From NCBI GenBank assembly GCA_017993505.1, contig JAGOMP010000012.1:1-53069 (forward strand): DNA of 53,069 nt, read 5' to 3'. Positions 8,391 through 17,940 of this stretch are shown piece after piece. The DNA comes from Planctomycetota bacterium. GTDB taxonomy: Bacteria > Planctomycetota > Uabimicrobiia > Uabimicrobiales > JABWCH01. Below the pieces are notes generated by a model. The model saw nothing but the letters and a program-made list of their open reading frames with translations, was not told where the DNA came from and searched no databases. Position 1 is the stretch's first letter. Each line of letters begins with the position of its first letter. A program made the position numbers and the translations under genes.

Positions 8391-8624
8391 TTACGATAAA
8401 ATAGATAAAATCATTTTTTCTGCATCTTGCAGTCGTCCTTGTTTGTCTAACCAGTCAATAAAATCTTGACAAGCAGATAAATCTCGAGATTCCATGGCGC
8501 CTGCCATTCGATTATCTGTTCGTAATACAATGTCACCTGCACCACCCGTGCTAGAAAAGAGCTTAACTTCCACAATTTTTCCACCACGGTTTTTTATGAC
8601 GATAGCTTCAGCACGTTTTTTCAT
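8391..8624 (-). CDS. Small conserved-looking protein of unknown function (77 aa)
   Basis: The frame starts 11 nt after the stop of the PHP-UvrD gene with its own ribosome binding site (AAAGGA), so it is very likely the last gene of that transcript. The protein begins MKKRAEAIVIKNRGGKIVEV, a beta-strand-rich start, and ends in amphipathic helices (DFIDWLDKQGRLQDAEKMIL). It has no membrane segment or cysteine motif. I do not recognise a family. Confidence 0.65.
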   Translation of the reverse strand: MKKRAEAIVIKNRGGKIVEVKLFSSTGGAGDIVLRTDNRMAGAMESRDLSACQDFIDWLDKQGRLQDAEKMILSILS

Positions 8625-8635
8625 CTAAAATCCTT

Positions 8636-11600
8636 TCAAAATAATAAATTTTGTGAGGAAGTTGCTTTCTTTTTTGTTTTTTTGTTTTTCATTCCGTACA
8701 TTTCAATAAATTCTTCAGGAATATCATTAAAATAAGGACTGGGCGAATTATACTGCAAACCAAACATCATTCGCCTATTGCTATGAGTTAAATATAATAA
8801 ATCTTTTGCACGCGTCATTCCTACATAAAATAGACGCCGTTCTTCCTCTTTTTCTAATGAAATTTCATTACCATATTGAAAGGGGATGAGTTTTTCTTCA
8901 CAGCCTGTGATAAAAACAACTGGAAATTCTAAACCTTTGGAAGCATGTAAAGACATTAACGCTACTTTTTCAATGCGTGGATCATAATCATCCAATTGTT
9001 CTTTTAGTAAAAAATGTTGCAATACGTTTTGTAAATTTTTATATTTGCTAAAAACCTCTGTTAACACTTCTTGTGAATTTTTTTGTAATTTTTTCCAAGG
9101 AAAATAACATATAGCAGATTGAAACCAATCCCAAGCACCCTCTTTTATATCTATTTTTTGCAATTGCACCAATGCTTCCATGCAATCTTTCATGTGAGAC
9201 CAAAGAGGCGATTTTTGTAATATATCAATATCAAAATTTACTTGCACCATTGCATCTACTATATTATCTGCTAAAGCAGGATCATAATGCAAAAAAACAC
9301 GCTTCCAAGCAAATGGACTCTGCCATTGCAATGTAATAGCAACAAGCGACTTCCAAAACTGAAGATCATTCACATTCCAAATACTCGATTCTCCTACAAG
9401 ATGATAAGGCAAACTAGATTTTTGAAATACTTCTTGCAACACTTCATTTTGTTTATTTGTACGATAAAACACAGCAAAATTGCGAAACGAATACTCAATA
9501 TTTTCCTGACGATTTGCCTCAAAAAATCGATGGCTTGTGCCACCCAATAATTTTTCAATCTCATTTACAATAAAATGTGCTTCGTCATATTCAGATTCTG
9601 CAACATATCTTCTTACTAATGCACCTTCTCTATCTGTATGCAAAGGACATGCCATTCGTTCCTTATTTTTTTGAATCACATGTTGTGCAGCCGTAAGAAT
9701 CGGGATAGTTGAACGATAATTTTTTTGTAAAGAAAAACGAACAGCATTAGGAAAATCTTGAAAAAAATGCAAGAAATATTCTATTCGTGAACCACGAAAC
9801 CCATAAATGGACTGATCAGCATCACCAATGGCTAAAAAATCAGTTGTGTCATTGATAAGCAAACGTAAAAGACGATATTGTGCAAAATTGATGTCTTGGT
9901 ATTCATCCACCAAAATCATACGAAAACGATTTTGCAAAATTTCTTGTACTTCTGAATGTTCTTCTAATAATCGAACTGTTTTAACTATTAAATCATCGAT
10001 ATCTACAACACCATTGTCTTGCAAAAGCTGTTCATACTCAATATACACCTCTCTTATATCTTTTTCTTGCACTTCATGCGGTTGTAAACATTCTGATTTG
10101 CAAAGTGAAATTTTTTCTAAATCTTTTTTATTAAACTTAATATGAAACATATTATGATCAAACAATAGAAAATCATGAGGCAAACCTACTTTTTCATGAA
10201 ACTCACGCAAAATTTCCATACAAAAACCATGGAACGTACCTATAAAAACATTACTACCACCATCTACTTTAGATAAACGTTCTTGCATTTCTAAAGCAGC
10301 ACGATTCGTAAACGTTACCGCTAATATATGTTCACCTACCACGTTTTTTTGTGCTATTTGATATGCAATCCGAGCCACTAAAGTTCGAGTTTTACCAGTA
10401 CCAGGACCAGCAATAACAATCATCGGAGAACCTGCATATTGCACAACTTGCTTTTGTTCTTCATTCAATTCATCATATATATTCTCCGTCAACTGATCTA
10501 TTTGTTTCTCTTGTTTATTTTTTTTTTGCAAAATTTCACTTGTATGGTCATATACTACTTTTTTATTTTTAGGTAACTCTTTTTCTTCTTGCTTTGAAAT
10601 ATTTTTAACATTTTTACTTTTAGGCAACTCTTTTTCTTCTTGCTTTGAAATATTTTTGATATTTTTACTTTTAGGCAAAGCCTTTTCTTTTTGATTCGAA
10701 ATATTTCCAATACCTTCTACAAAAAGACAAGGTAAAAATTCTTTTTTTTCAGAATTTTCAAAAATTTTTACAATGCCAAATTCACCATCATAGCCACCTT
10801 GTAATACAATATTTCCTTGTCGTACACGTCGAATAGCTTCTGCAAAAATCGCTGAATTTTTTTTCTCTAGTATTTCTAGATCCACATTTTGTAAAATATC
10901 TAATTCTGAGCCAAAAAGTTTTAGCAATCGAAAATATTCTTGTTGCACTTTTTTAGAAGAACCACCCACCTCAAAAATTTCAGATAAAATACTTTCTAAA
11001 GGAATAATACTAGAATATGGCAATGCATTTTCAGGACGTTCTCCAAATTTTCTATCAGCCAATTCCAATACACGATACAATACTCCTAAAGTCACAGGTT
11101 TACCACAAACAGGACAAATTCCATTTTGTTGCAAAGTTTCTTCAGGTGACATGCGAACTTGACATTTTCGATGTCCATCTAAATGATATTTGCCTTCTTC
11201 AGGATAAAATTCCATAGTACCACAAAAACCTTGCCCTGTACGGAGTGCATGAAAAATACTTTCTGCAGTAATATCACAATCAAAAATATTAGATTCTCGT
11301 CCCAATTTTGACGGAGAATGTGCATCAGAATTGGAAACTAATAAATATTTATCAAGTTGCGAACACATCCAATTCATAGCTGGATCAGAAGATAATCCAG
11401 TTTCTAAAGCATAAATGTGAGAAGACAATTCAGCAAAACATTCTTCCATAGTATCAAAGCCAGATTTAGATCCAAACAAAGAAAACCAAGGCGTCCAAAT
11501 ATGAGCAGGAATGAGAATAATATCAGGCGAAATTTCTAATAATAAATATAATAAATCATATGAATCTAAACCTAAAATAGGACGACCATCTGACTCAATA

Positions 11601-11989
11601 TTTCCAATTTTTGCTAATTTCCAACGAATTTCTTGGGCAACTTTCCAATTGGGGGCCAATACAACGTGATGAACCTTTCTAGTCTTACCATGACGTTTAT
11701 AAATACAACTAATTTCAGTAGTCAACAAAAAACGAATATCATATTCAGAGGCAACTCCCGGCAATGATATTTTTTTATACTCCTCTTTTAATACAAATAA
11801 ATTAGAATCTGCCTCTTCTTCCAAGTACAATTCAATTTCCTCACACCATTTTGGATGCGTAAAATCTCCTGTACCTACTACTTGGATTCCTTTATTTAAC
11901 GCCCAAGTATATAAATGTGGAAAATCTAAATCCTTACTTGTTGCTCTAGAATATCTAGAATGAATATGTAAATCAGCTATAAAACGCAT
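8636..11989 (-). CDS. PHP-domain phosphoesterase fused to a UvrD/Rep-type DNA helicase (1117 aa)
   Basis: Residues 1 to about 400 form a PHP domain: DLHIHSRYS at the start, GTGDFTHP, PAHIWTPW and SNSDAHS are metal-ligand motifs, and a CPVC finger lies at about 294-297. From about 505 comes a superfamily 1A helicase: EEQKQVVQYAGSP, Walker A AGPGTGKTR, Walker B LVDEYQD, DADQSIYGFRGS, KNYRST, SLHASKGLEFPVVF and FYVGMTRAK. The linker at about 440-480 has near-perfect 17-residue repeats (KQEEKELPKSKNVKNIS type). PHP proteins of this type occur alone or fused to UvrD in several bacteria; the role is presumed DNA repair with a metal-dependent nuclease or phosphatase. AAGAAAG precedes the ATG. Helicase motifs are complete, so it should be active. 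Confidence 0.9.
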   Translation of the reverse strand: MRFIADLHIHSRYSRATSKDLDFPHLYTWALNKGIQVVGTGDFTHPKWCEEIELYLEEEADSNLFVLKEEYKKISLPGVASEYDIRFLLTTEISCIYKRHGKTRKVHHVVLAPNWKVAQEIRWKLAKIGNIESDGRPILGLDSYDLLYLLLEISPDIILIPAHIWTPWFSLFGSKSGFDTMEECFAELSSHIYALETGLSSDPAMNWMCSQLDKYLLVSNSDAHSPSKLGRESNIFDCDITAESIFHALRTGQGFCGTMEFYPEEGKYHLDGHRKCQVRMSPEETLQQNGICPVCGKPVTLGVLYRVLELADRKFGERPENALPYSSIIPLESILSEIFEVGGSSKKVQQEYFRLLKLFGSELDILQNVDLEILEKKNSAIFAEAIRRVRQGNIVLQGGYDGEFGIVKIFENSEKKEFLPCLFVEGIGNISNQKEKALPKSKNIKNISKQEEKELPKSKNVKNISKQEEKELPKNKKVVYDHTSEILQKKNKQEKQIDQLTENIYDELNEEQKQVVQYAGSPMIVIAGPGTGKTRTLVARIAYQIAQKNVVGEHILAVTFTNRAALEMQERLSKVDGGSNVFIGTFHGFCMEILREFHEKVGLPHDFLLFDHNMFHIKFNKKDLEKISLCKSECLQPHEVQEKDIREVYIEYEQLLQDNGVVDIDDLIVKTVRLLEEHSEVQEILQNRFRMILVDEYQDINFAQYRLLRLLINDTTDFLAIGDADQSIYGFRGSRIEYFLHFFQDFPNAVRFSLQKNYRSTIPILTAAQHVIQKNKERMACPLHTDREGALVRRYVAESEYDEAHFIVNEIEKLLGGTSHRFFEANRQENIEYSFRNFAVFYRTNKQNEVLQEVFQKSSLPYHLVGESSIWNVNDLQFWKSLVAITLQWQSPFAWKRVFLHYDPALADNIVDAMVQVNFDIDILQKSPLWSHMKDCMEALVQLQKIDIKEGAWDWFQSAICYFPWKKLQKNSQEVLTEVFSKYKNLQNVLQHFLLKEQLDDYDPRIEKVALMSLHASKGLEFPVVFITGCEEKLIPFQYGNEISLEKEEERRLFYVGMTRAKDLLYLTHSNRRMMFGLQYNSPSPYFNDIPEEFIEMYGMKNKKTKKKATSSQNLLF

Positions 11990-12094
11990 ATTGTTTGCTT
12001 TCTTAAAAAATAAAATCCTAGATAATCAAAATCATCTTAATTCTTAGACAATCAAAATCATTTTATCAAGCATCCTTATATAAAAGCATCTTAC

Positions 12095-12188
12095 AAAGCA
12101 TTCTTGTATAAAAATCATCTTAATTTCATACAAAATATTTTAAAGCATTCTTGTATAAAAATCATCTTAATTTCATACAAAATATTTT
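12095..12188. repeat. 47-bp exact tandem repeat, two copies
   Basis: Positions 12095-12141 and 12142-12188 are identical, beginning aaagcattcttgtataaaaa. Further partial copies of the same wording (aaaatcatcttaa, aagcatc) lie at 12020-12094. This is non-coding and upstream of the PHP-UvrD gene. Confidence 0.85.
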
Positions 12189-12269
12189 ATCAAAAAAATA
12201 TAGAGAAAACACAAAAAAATTACTAGATATCCAAAACTCACACAGCACCAAGTAAAATTTAAATTTAAA

Positions 12270-12492
12270 TTTTACCCCAGAGCAAATCCGAGTTCACACT
12301 GACTTACTTCTCCCCCGAGCAAGATTGCCTCCCCGAGCAAATTTCGCCCCAGAGCAACTTTCCTCCCCAGAGTAAATTTGTTTCCCCAGAGCAAAATTCT
12401 CCCCTGAGCAAGATTGCCTCCCCCGAGCAACATCGCTCCCCGAGCAAGATTGCCTCCCCCGAGCAACATCGCCCTCCCCAGAGCAAATTTCT
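12270..12492. repeat. CCCCAGAGCAA repeat block, about 11 units
   Basis: Units of about 15-22 bp start with cccc(a/c/t)gag(c/t)aa and continue with attt, gattgcct or catcgc. Many units hold short arms AGCAA...TTGCT that could form small hairpins. All units point the same way. Open frames across this block only reflect repeated units without stops. Confidence 0.85.
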
Positions 12493-12659
12493 CCTATGCA
12501 TTTTCATGCATTTTACGCATTTCTACACGTTTTTACGAATTTTTACGCATTTTTATTTTATTTACGAATTTCTACGTAATTCTACGTAATTCTATGCATT
12601 TTTATTTCTATTCACGCATTCTATGTAATTCTACGCGTTTTCATTGACGCATTAATAAA
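12493..12659. repeat. ACGCATTTCTACG-type repeat block
   Basis: A second family made of phrases such as acgcatttctacacg, acgaatttttacgcat and tctacgtaattctacg, about 12-20 bp each, repeated irregularly. It separates two CCCCAGAGCAA blocks. Confidence 0.75.
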
Positions 12660-13008
12660 TTTTTCACCCCAGAGCAAGATTGCCCTCCCCAGAGTAACTT
12701 TTCACCCCAGAGCAAGATTGCCTCCCCAGAGCAATCCCAACTTAGCAACTCCAACTTTACTCCCCAGAGCAAGATTGCTTCCCCAGAGCAAGATTGCTTC
12801 CCCAGAGCAAGATTGCCTCCCCAGAGCAAATTTTGCCTCCCCAGAGTAAATTTGTTTCCCCCGAGCAAAATTCACCCCAGAGCAAATTTTGCTTCCCCAG
12901 AGTAAATTTGTTTCCCCAGAGCAAAATTCTCCCCTGAGCAAATTTTGCTTCCCCAGAGTAAATTTGTTTCCCCAGAGCAAATTTTGCCTCCCCCGAGCAA
13001 ATTCGCTT
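12660..13008. repeat. CCCCAGAGCAA repeat block, about 17 units
   Basis: This is the most regular block. Near-identical units such as ccccagagcaagattgctt occur several times in a row, then units alternate ccccagagcaaattttgc and ccccagagtaaatttg. All point the same way. No coding sense is supported. Confidence 0.88.
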
Positions 13009-13157
13009 TCACGCATTAACGCATTTCTACGTAATTTTACGCATTTTAACTTCTATTAACGCATTTCTACGTAATTTTACGTAATTATACGCGTTTTCGT
13101 TTTCATTGACGATTTCTACACGTTTTCATGTATTTCTACGCGTTTTCATGTATTTAA
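13009..13157. repeat. Second ACGCATTTCTACG-type repeat block
   Basis: Repeated phrases acgcatttctacgtaatttt, acgcattttaacttc and tctacgcgttttcatgtatt. Same family as 12493-12659 and the remnants near 1900-1965. Confidence 0.75.
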
Positions 13158-13164
13158 CTTTTTT

Positions 13165-13228
13165 CTTCCCAGAGCAATTTTGCTTTCCCAGAGCAATTTT
13201 GCTTCCCCAGAGTAATTTTGCTTCCCCA
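13165..13228. repeat. CCCCAGAGCAA repeat block, 4 units
   Basis: Four units of ttcccagagcaattttgct type stand just downstream of miaB (minus strand). Each has AGCAA and TTGCT arms two bases apart. Confidence 0.85.
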
Positions 13229-13305
13229 GAGCAAAAAAAGTGTCAAAGAAAATAAAGTATCAGGTATGTGGCACTTGATAGTGAAATGTTGGAAATGTTT
13301 ATATA

Positions 13306-14652
13306 TTAGATTCTAGTGGCGGAAGCAGCAAAGGGGGTAACTGAATGGACTTTGAGAGAAACAAATGTACCTATGAGGTTTGTGTCTGTTTCTGGAAAGT
13401 TAATAGGAATGAGACCTTCTGTGCGTGCAAGAAGATGACCTTTTTTTTTGTCAGGACCTTCAACAAGGGCTGTGTATGTTTTTTGGATCATGTTTTTATT
13501 TTGCTGGTATGTAATTTGCTGTAATGCCTGTGTGAGTTGGTGGTATCGTTGTTTTTTTTCTTCTGGACTGACGTTGTCGTCCCATGTAGCACTTTTTGCA
13601 CCTGGGCGTGGTGAGTATTGTGCAATGTATGCCATGTTGAATTGGAATTCTTGAAGAGCTTGGAGTGTGTTGTTGAATTGTTCTTTTGTTTCGTCTGTGA
13701 ATCCTACGATGATGTCAGTGAATATGGTGGCAGTAGGAAGAATTTGGTGAATTTGATGGATGATGTTGCGGTAGTGGTCTAGTGTATAGGAACGGTTCAT
13801 TTTTTGTAGAACTTGGTCATCACCAGATTGTAGGGGAAGGTGAATTTGTTTTGCTATACAGTTATATTGTGCCATGGCTTCTAGTACGTCTATTGTTATG
13901 TCAGAAGGATGAGGCGATGTATAGTAAAGCCAAAATTTTTTCTCTTGGTTGTTTCCTAGTTTGCCGATTTTGTGTAGAAGTTGTGTAAATGTAAGCTCTT
14001 GATTGGATTTATCTTTTCCATAGGAGTTAACGTTTTGTCCTAAAAGTGTGATGGATTTATAGCCTTGATTAACAAGATCTTGTATTTCTGTTAATATTTC
14101 ATCAGAGTTTCTAGAAACTTCTCGACCACGTGTGTAAGGAACTGCACAGTAAGTACAGTATTTGTTGCATCCGTTTTGAATAGGAACAAATGCGTGAAAG
14201 TTTGATGTATGTTTTGGTTGAATTTTCCAAAATCCTTCATTGTAGTCTTTGTAGAGCGTTTTGTAGTCAAAAAGGTTTATGTTTTGTTTTGTTATGATAG
14301 GTTTTTGTTTGTTTTTTGTTTGTTTTTCTAGGTATTCAGGAAGTTTTGGTAAATCGTTGATTTTGAAAATAATGTCGAATTGTTTTTGAAGTTTTTCTTC
14401 ATCTATAGGAAGAACGCAACCTGAAAGGAAGGTGATGATGTCACGTTCTTTTTTCCAGTGCATCCATTTTTGGATGCGTCCATAAACTCTATTGACAGAT
14501 TTTTGACGGACGGAACATGCGACTACTCCAAGGATATCTGCTTCTTCTTCGTTTTCTGTAGGTGTGTGACCTTGTTGTTCTAAAACTTGGGCAATTCGTT
14601 CAGCGTCGGACTTATTCATTTGACATCCGAGGGGAACTACGCAGTATTTCAT
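13306..14652 (-). CDS. miaB: tRNA-2-methylthio-N6-dimethylallyladenosine synthase MiaB
   Basis: MiaB is a radical-SAM methylthiotransferase that adds the 2-methylthio group to i6A37 in tRNAs reading UNN codons. The 448-residue protein has the N-terminal UPF0004 domain with three cluster cysteines (GCQMNKSDAERIA, VACSVR, SGCVLP), the radical SAM motif CNKYCTYC followed by AVPYTRGREVSR, the MiaB-type LLGQNVNSYGKD, and a C-terminal TRAM-like region. These favour MiaB over RimO or MtaB. A ribosome binding site (AAGAAAGG) precedes the ATG. Codons are unusually C-ending (TAC, AAC, GAC), as in nusB. Repeats occupy the DNA on its 3' side. Confidence 0.93.
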   Translation of the reverse strand: MKYCVVPLGCQMNKSDAERIAQVLEQQGHTPTENEEEADILGVVACSVRQKSVNRVYGRIQKWMHWKKERDIITFLSGCVLPIDEEKLQKQFDIIFKINDLPKLPEYLEKQTKNKQKPIITKQNINLFDYKTLYKDYNEGFWKIQPKHTSNFHAFVPIQNGCNKYCTYCAVPYTRGREVSRNSDEILTEIQDLVNQGYKSITLLGQNVNSYGKDKSNQELTFTQLLHKIGKLGNNQEKKFWLYYTSPHPSDITIDVLEAMAQYNCIAKQIHLPLQSGDDQVLQKMNRSYTLDHYRNIIHQIHQILPTATIFTDIIVGFTDETKEQFNNTLQALQEFQFNMAYIAQYSPRPGAKSATWDDNVSPEEKKQRYHQLTQALQQITYQQNKNMIQKTYTALVEGPDKKKGHLLARTEGLIPINFPETDTNLIGTFVSLKVHSVTPFAASATRI

Positions 14653-14712
14653 ATTATGCCTTTCTTAATTTTGTATACAATGAAATTTTTATTGGAATAT
14701 GTTTAAAAAATT

Positions 14713-14762
14713 GTTAGAATTGTTCGACTATGATTATGTTAGAATTGTTTTATCATGATTAC
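14713..14762. repeat. 25-bp direct repeat between divergent genes
   Basis: Two head-to-tail copies begin gttagaattgtt at 14713 and 14738 and differ at a few positions. They lie between miaB (minus) and the secreted protein gene (plus), so they may be regulatory or simply part of the local tandem-repeat habit. Confidence 0.6.
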
Positions 14763-14832
14763 TATTACGATTATAATTATAATTATATCATATTTTTATT
14801 TATTTGTATGTAATTTTTATAAAGGGTTTTTT

Positions 14833-15729
14833 ATGAAAAATTTACTATTATTATTGTTGTTGTTCTCATGTGTTTTTTCTATGGCACAGGAGGCTGAGGT
14901 TGCGACTAGTGAAGTGCCTAAAGAGGAAAGTGCAATTAGTGTTCTTGTACGAGGTGATGTAGTAAGTCAATATTGGTATAATGGTATTGTTTGTGAAAAT
15001 CAAGGATTGATTTTTCAACCAGCTGTTTATTTGAATATAAATTTATTTCAAGGTAATTTTTTAACAAGTCTTGATTTTAATATTGGTACGTTTGCTACTT
15101 TTTTGGATAGTCCTGTTTCAGATGTTGCTGATGGATCTACAGATCATCATTATGAACAAGATTTGTATGTAAGTTTATTTTTTCAATTGGCTAAATGTTT
15201 GACTTTTGATGTGACGTATGCACTTTATGGAAGTCCAAATGATTCGTTTAATACATACCAACAATTGGAATTTGGATTTGTTTTTGATGATAAAGCATTG
15301 ACAGGGGCTATTTTTGGTATTCAGCCCTCTATTCGTTTGATAGCAGAACTAGATGGTGCTTGTGATGGACAAAATGAAGGTGTATTTTTATCTCTTGGAA
15401 TAAATCCAAATATAGATATTTATTGTTTTCAAAATGATGAAGATGCTATTAATTTTAGTCTGCCCATATCAGCTGGTTTTAGTATAGATAACTATTATGA
15501 ATTTGGTGCACCAGATGATAATGATCTTTGTTGGGGTTATATGTCTATTGGTGCTAAGTTAAATGTACCTTTGGCATTTATTCCTGCACGATTTGGAAAA
15601 TGGTCGGGGTATGTTAGTGGAACTATGTTGGTTCTTGATAGTCAATTGGCAAATTATCAAGGTTGGGCTATTGATAAGGAAGAAAATCTTCATTTTTTTG
15701 TTAGCACAGGTCTTGCTTGGAATTTTTAA
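14833..15729 (+). CDS. Secreted beta-rich protein, possible outer-membrane barrel
   Basis: I start the gene at ATG 14833 (298 aa), after AAAGGG. The longer frame from 14755 would add a run of isoleucines. Residues 1 to about 18 (MKNLLLLLLLFSCVFSMA) form a clear signal peptide, with cleavage likely before QEAEV. The mature part has many alternating hydrophobic/polar strands, is acidic and tyrosine/phenylalanine-rich, and ends GLAWNF, a terminal aromatic residue typical of outer-membrane beta-barrels. No family is recognised. It is followed by the OPT transporter gene 180 nt later. Confidence 0.7.
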   Translation: MKNLLLLLLLFSCVFSMAQEAEVATSEVPKEESAISVLVRGDVVSQYWYNGIVCENQGLIFQPAVYLNINLFQGNFLTSLDFNIGTFATFLDSPVSDVADGSTDHHYEQDLYVSLFFQLAKCLTFDVTYALYGSPNDSFNTYQQLEFGFVFDDKALTGAIFGIQPSIRLIAELDGACDGQNEGVFLSLGINPNIDIYCFQNDEDAINFSLPISAGFSIDNYYEFGAPDDNDLCWGYMSIGAKLNVPLAFIPARFGKWSGYVSGTMLVLDSQLANYQGWAIDKEENLHFFVSTGLAWNF

Positions 15730-15909
15730 TTTTGTTTGATTTTTTATAAAGATTTTTGTAAACTTTTACCAAATCTTAATTATTGTATTTTTATTTGTAG
15801 AATTTTGTAAATTTTATAAAAATAAATAATAATTAGGATTTTTTAGTTTTCTACAATATTTTTTTTTGTAGCTTTATAATTTTTTATTTTGTTTCAAAGG
15901 AGTCTTTTT

Positions 15910-17826
15910 ATGAAAATCCCTTATGTGGATGCTGATTCTCCAATTCGCGATTTTTCGATTCGTGCGTTGATTGCAGGTATTGTTTTTGGTGCAATTTTTG
16001 GTTCAGCCAATGCATATCTCGGTCTACGTGTTGGTTTGACAATTAGCACAGCGATTCCTTTGGCTGTGATTTCTGTTGCATTTTTTAAATTTTTAAATAT
16101 TTTTGGAGCCAAATCTTCAATTTTGGAAGCCAATATTTCGCAAACTGCTGGTTCTGCAAGTTCATCTTTAGCATCAGGGATTATTTTTACAATCCCTGCG
16201 ATGTTTATGTGGGGGATGAAACCAGAAATTTTACAAATTGCAATGTTGGCTTGTTTAGGTGGTACGTTAGGTGTTTTATTTATGATCCCTTTACGTGAGT
16301 TTTTAATTGTAAAGGAACATGAAAACTTACCGTATCCCGAAGGAACGTCTGCTGCTCGTGTTTTGATTGCTTCTGACGAAGGAGGTGCAACTGCAAAGTT
16401 TGTATTTTTAGGGATGGGAATTGGTGCTATTTATAAAGCATTTTTAAGTTTTATAAAGATTATTCCTGAAACTGTGGCTTTGAAGTTGAATGCGATTCCT
16501 AAGGCAGTTATTCAGTTTGAAACTATGCCAGCATTGTTGGGTGTAGGCTATATCTTGAATTACCGTATAGCATCTATTATGGTTGCTGGCGGTCTTTTAT
16601 CTTGGCTTGTTTTAATTCCTACTATTGCATATTTTGCTGGCGGGATGACAAGTCCGATTGCACCTGGTACAACGTTAATTTCCGAGATGTCTGCCCAAGA
16701 AATTTGGAAAAATTATGTTCGTTTTATTGGTGCTGGGGCTGTTGCATTTGCTGGTATTTTAACTGTCTGTAAAGCACTTCCCACGATGTTTTCTTCCTTG
16801 AAGATTGCATTGAAAAGTATTGTGGATAAAAACGTAGCAGCAGAATTAGAATCTGTCCAAAGAACTGATCGTAGTTTATCTATGAAAACTGTTTTTATTG
16901 GTGTTTTCATAGTATTGGCCATTTTAGCTACTGTTCCTGGGATCATTGGTATTAACACTACTTGGTATACGCGTCTTATCGCAGCTATTTGCATTGGCAT
17001 TTTTGCCTTTATGTTTGTGACTGTATCTTCTCGTATTGTTGGCTTGATTGGCGTTTCTTCTAATCCAACATCTGGCATGGCTATTGTAACTATGTTGGGC
17101 ACAAGTCTGCTTTTTGTGCTAATAGGTTGGACAGATGAATTTGCTAAAGCAGCTGTGATTACGATTGGTACTGTAGTTTGTGTAGGAGCGTCTATTGCTG
17201 GTGATATTTCGCAAGATTTAAAATCAGGATATTTATTAGGTGCAACTCCAAAAAAACAACAATTAGCTGAATTGGCAGGCGTGATTGGTACAGCATATTT
17301 AATTGCTTTTTCCGTTTGTAAGTTAGGAGAAGCATATACTTTTGGTAGTGCAGAAATTCCAGCTCCTCAAGCTACATTGATGAAAACTGTTGTAGACGGT
17401 GTTTTATCGTCTAATTTACCTTGGGGTTTAATTTTAACAGGTGGAATGATTGCACTTGTAGTTGAAATTATTGGTCTTCCTTGTCTTCCTTTTTCTGTAG
17501 GTGTGTATCTACCTTTATCCACAATGACTCCTGTTTTTGTTGGTGGTTTAATTCGCCGTTTCGTAGAATATCGCAATAAAAAAAGTAATGTAGTCGTAGG
17601 AAAGGATGCGGAACAACAAGCAAAAGAACAAGGCGTATTATTGAGTTCAGGCTTAATTGCTGGGGAAGGTATTTTAGGCATTGCAATTGCATGTTTTGCT
17701 TTAGTAGCTGGTCATGCTCCTAAAGGTGTTGGTTTTACTATTCCTGGCGTATATGGTGAAATTATTTCTTTTGCTTTATTCTTGTTACTAGGTGCATATC
17801 TTTATAGAATTGGTAGAAAAAGGTAA
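15910..17826 (+). CDS. OPT-family oligopeptide transporter
   Basis: I chose ATG 15910 because AAAGGAG lies 7 nt ahead; a TTG at 15889 is the alternative. The 638-residue protein is highly hydrophobic with about 14 membrane segments. It has bacterial OPT signatures: FGSANAYLGLRVGLTIS near the N-terminus, ENLPYPEGTSAARVL at about 139-153, and GDISQDLKSGYLLGATPKKQ in the second half. OPT proteins are secondary, usually proton-coupled, transporters for small peptides; some relatives carry metal chelates or siderophores, and the substrate cannot be told here. It stands alone, with no peptidase or binding protein next to it. Confidence 0.92.
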   Translation: MKIPYVDADSPIRDFSIRALIAGIVFGAIFGSANAYLGLRVGLTISTAIPLAVISVAFFKFLNIFGAKSSILEANISQTAGSASSSLASGIIFTIPAMFMWGMKPEILQIAMLACLGGTLGVLFMIPLREFLIVKEHENLPYPEGTSAARVLIASDEGGATAKFVFLGMGIGAIYKAFLSFIKIIPETVALKLNAIPKAVIQFETMPALLGVGYILNYRIASIMVAGGLLSWLVLIPTIAYFAGGMTSPIAPGTTLISEMSAQEIWKNYVRFIGAGAVAFAGILTVCKALPTMFSSLKIALKSIVDKNVAAELESVQRTDRSLSMKTVFIGVFIVLAILATVPGIIGINTTWYTRLIAAICIGIFAFMFVTVSSRIVGLIGVSSNPTSGMAIVTMLGTSLLFVLIGWTDEFAKAAVITIGTVVCVGASIAGDISQDLKSGYLLGATPKKQQLAELAGVIGTAYLIAFSVCKLGEAYTFGSAEIPAPQATLMKTVVDGVLSSNLPWGLILTGGMIALVVEIIGLPCLPFSVGVYLPLSTMTPVFVGGLIRRFVEYRNKKSNVVVGKDAEQQAKEQGVLLSSGLIAGEGILGIAIACFALVAGHAPKGVGFTIPGVYGEIISFALFLLLGAYLYRIGRKR

Positions 17827-17872
17827 ATTTTCTTTATTTTTCATGATTTATTGATAAAATAGAGAAAAGTTT

Positions 17873-17906
17873 GTAACTTTGCTACATTATGTAGTAGCAA
17901 AGTTAC
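17873..17906 (+). terminator. 13-bp stem-loop after the OPT transporter gene
   Basis: Arms GTAACTTTGCTAC (17873-17885) and GTAGCAAAGTTAC (17894-17906) pair perfectly around an 8-nt loop. It lies 47 nt after the stop. No strong T-run follows (gttatatata), so termination is likely but not certain. Confidence 0.6.
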
Positions 17907-17940
17907 GTTATATATACATAATATATCATTTATAATTTAC

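Noticed and set aside
12272..13016. Several minus-strand open frames rich in LLWGG and CSGEA words
   Set aside because: They are the same short DNA repeat read in different frames. They overlap one another and have no ribosome binding sites or recognisable fold.
12270..13228. CRISPR array
   Set aside because: Units are 15-22 bp, vary in sequence and directly abut; there are no unique spacers of constant length and no cas genes nearby.
14755..14832. Longer N-terminus for the secreted beta-rich protein
   Set aside because: It would put an isoleucine run before a perfect signal peptide; ATG 14833 has a ribosome binding site.
17367..17692. Minus-strand frames inside the OPT transporter
   Set aside because: Antisense shadows of a membrane protein gene with no motifs.
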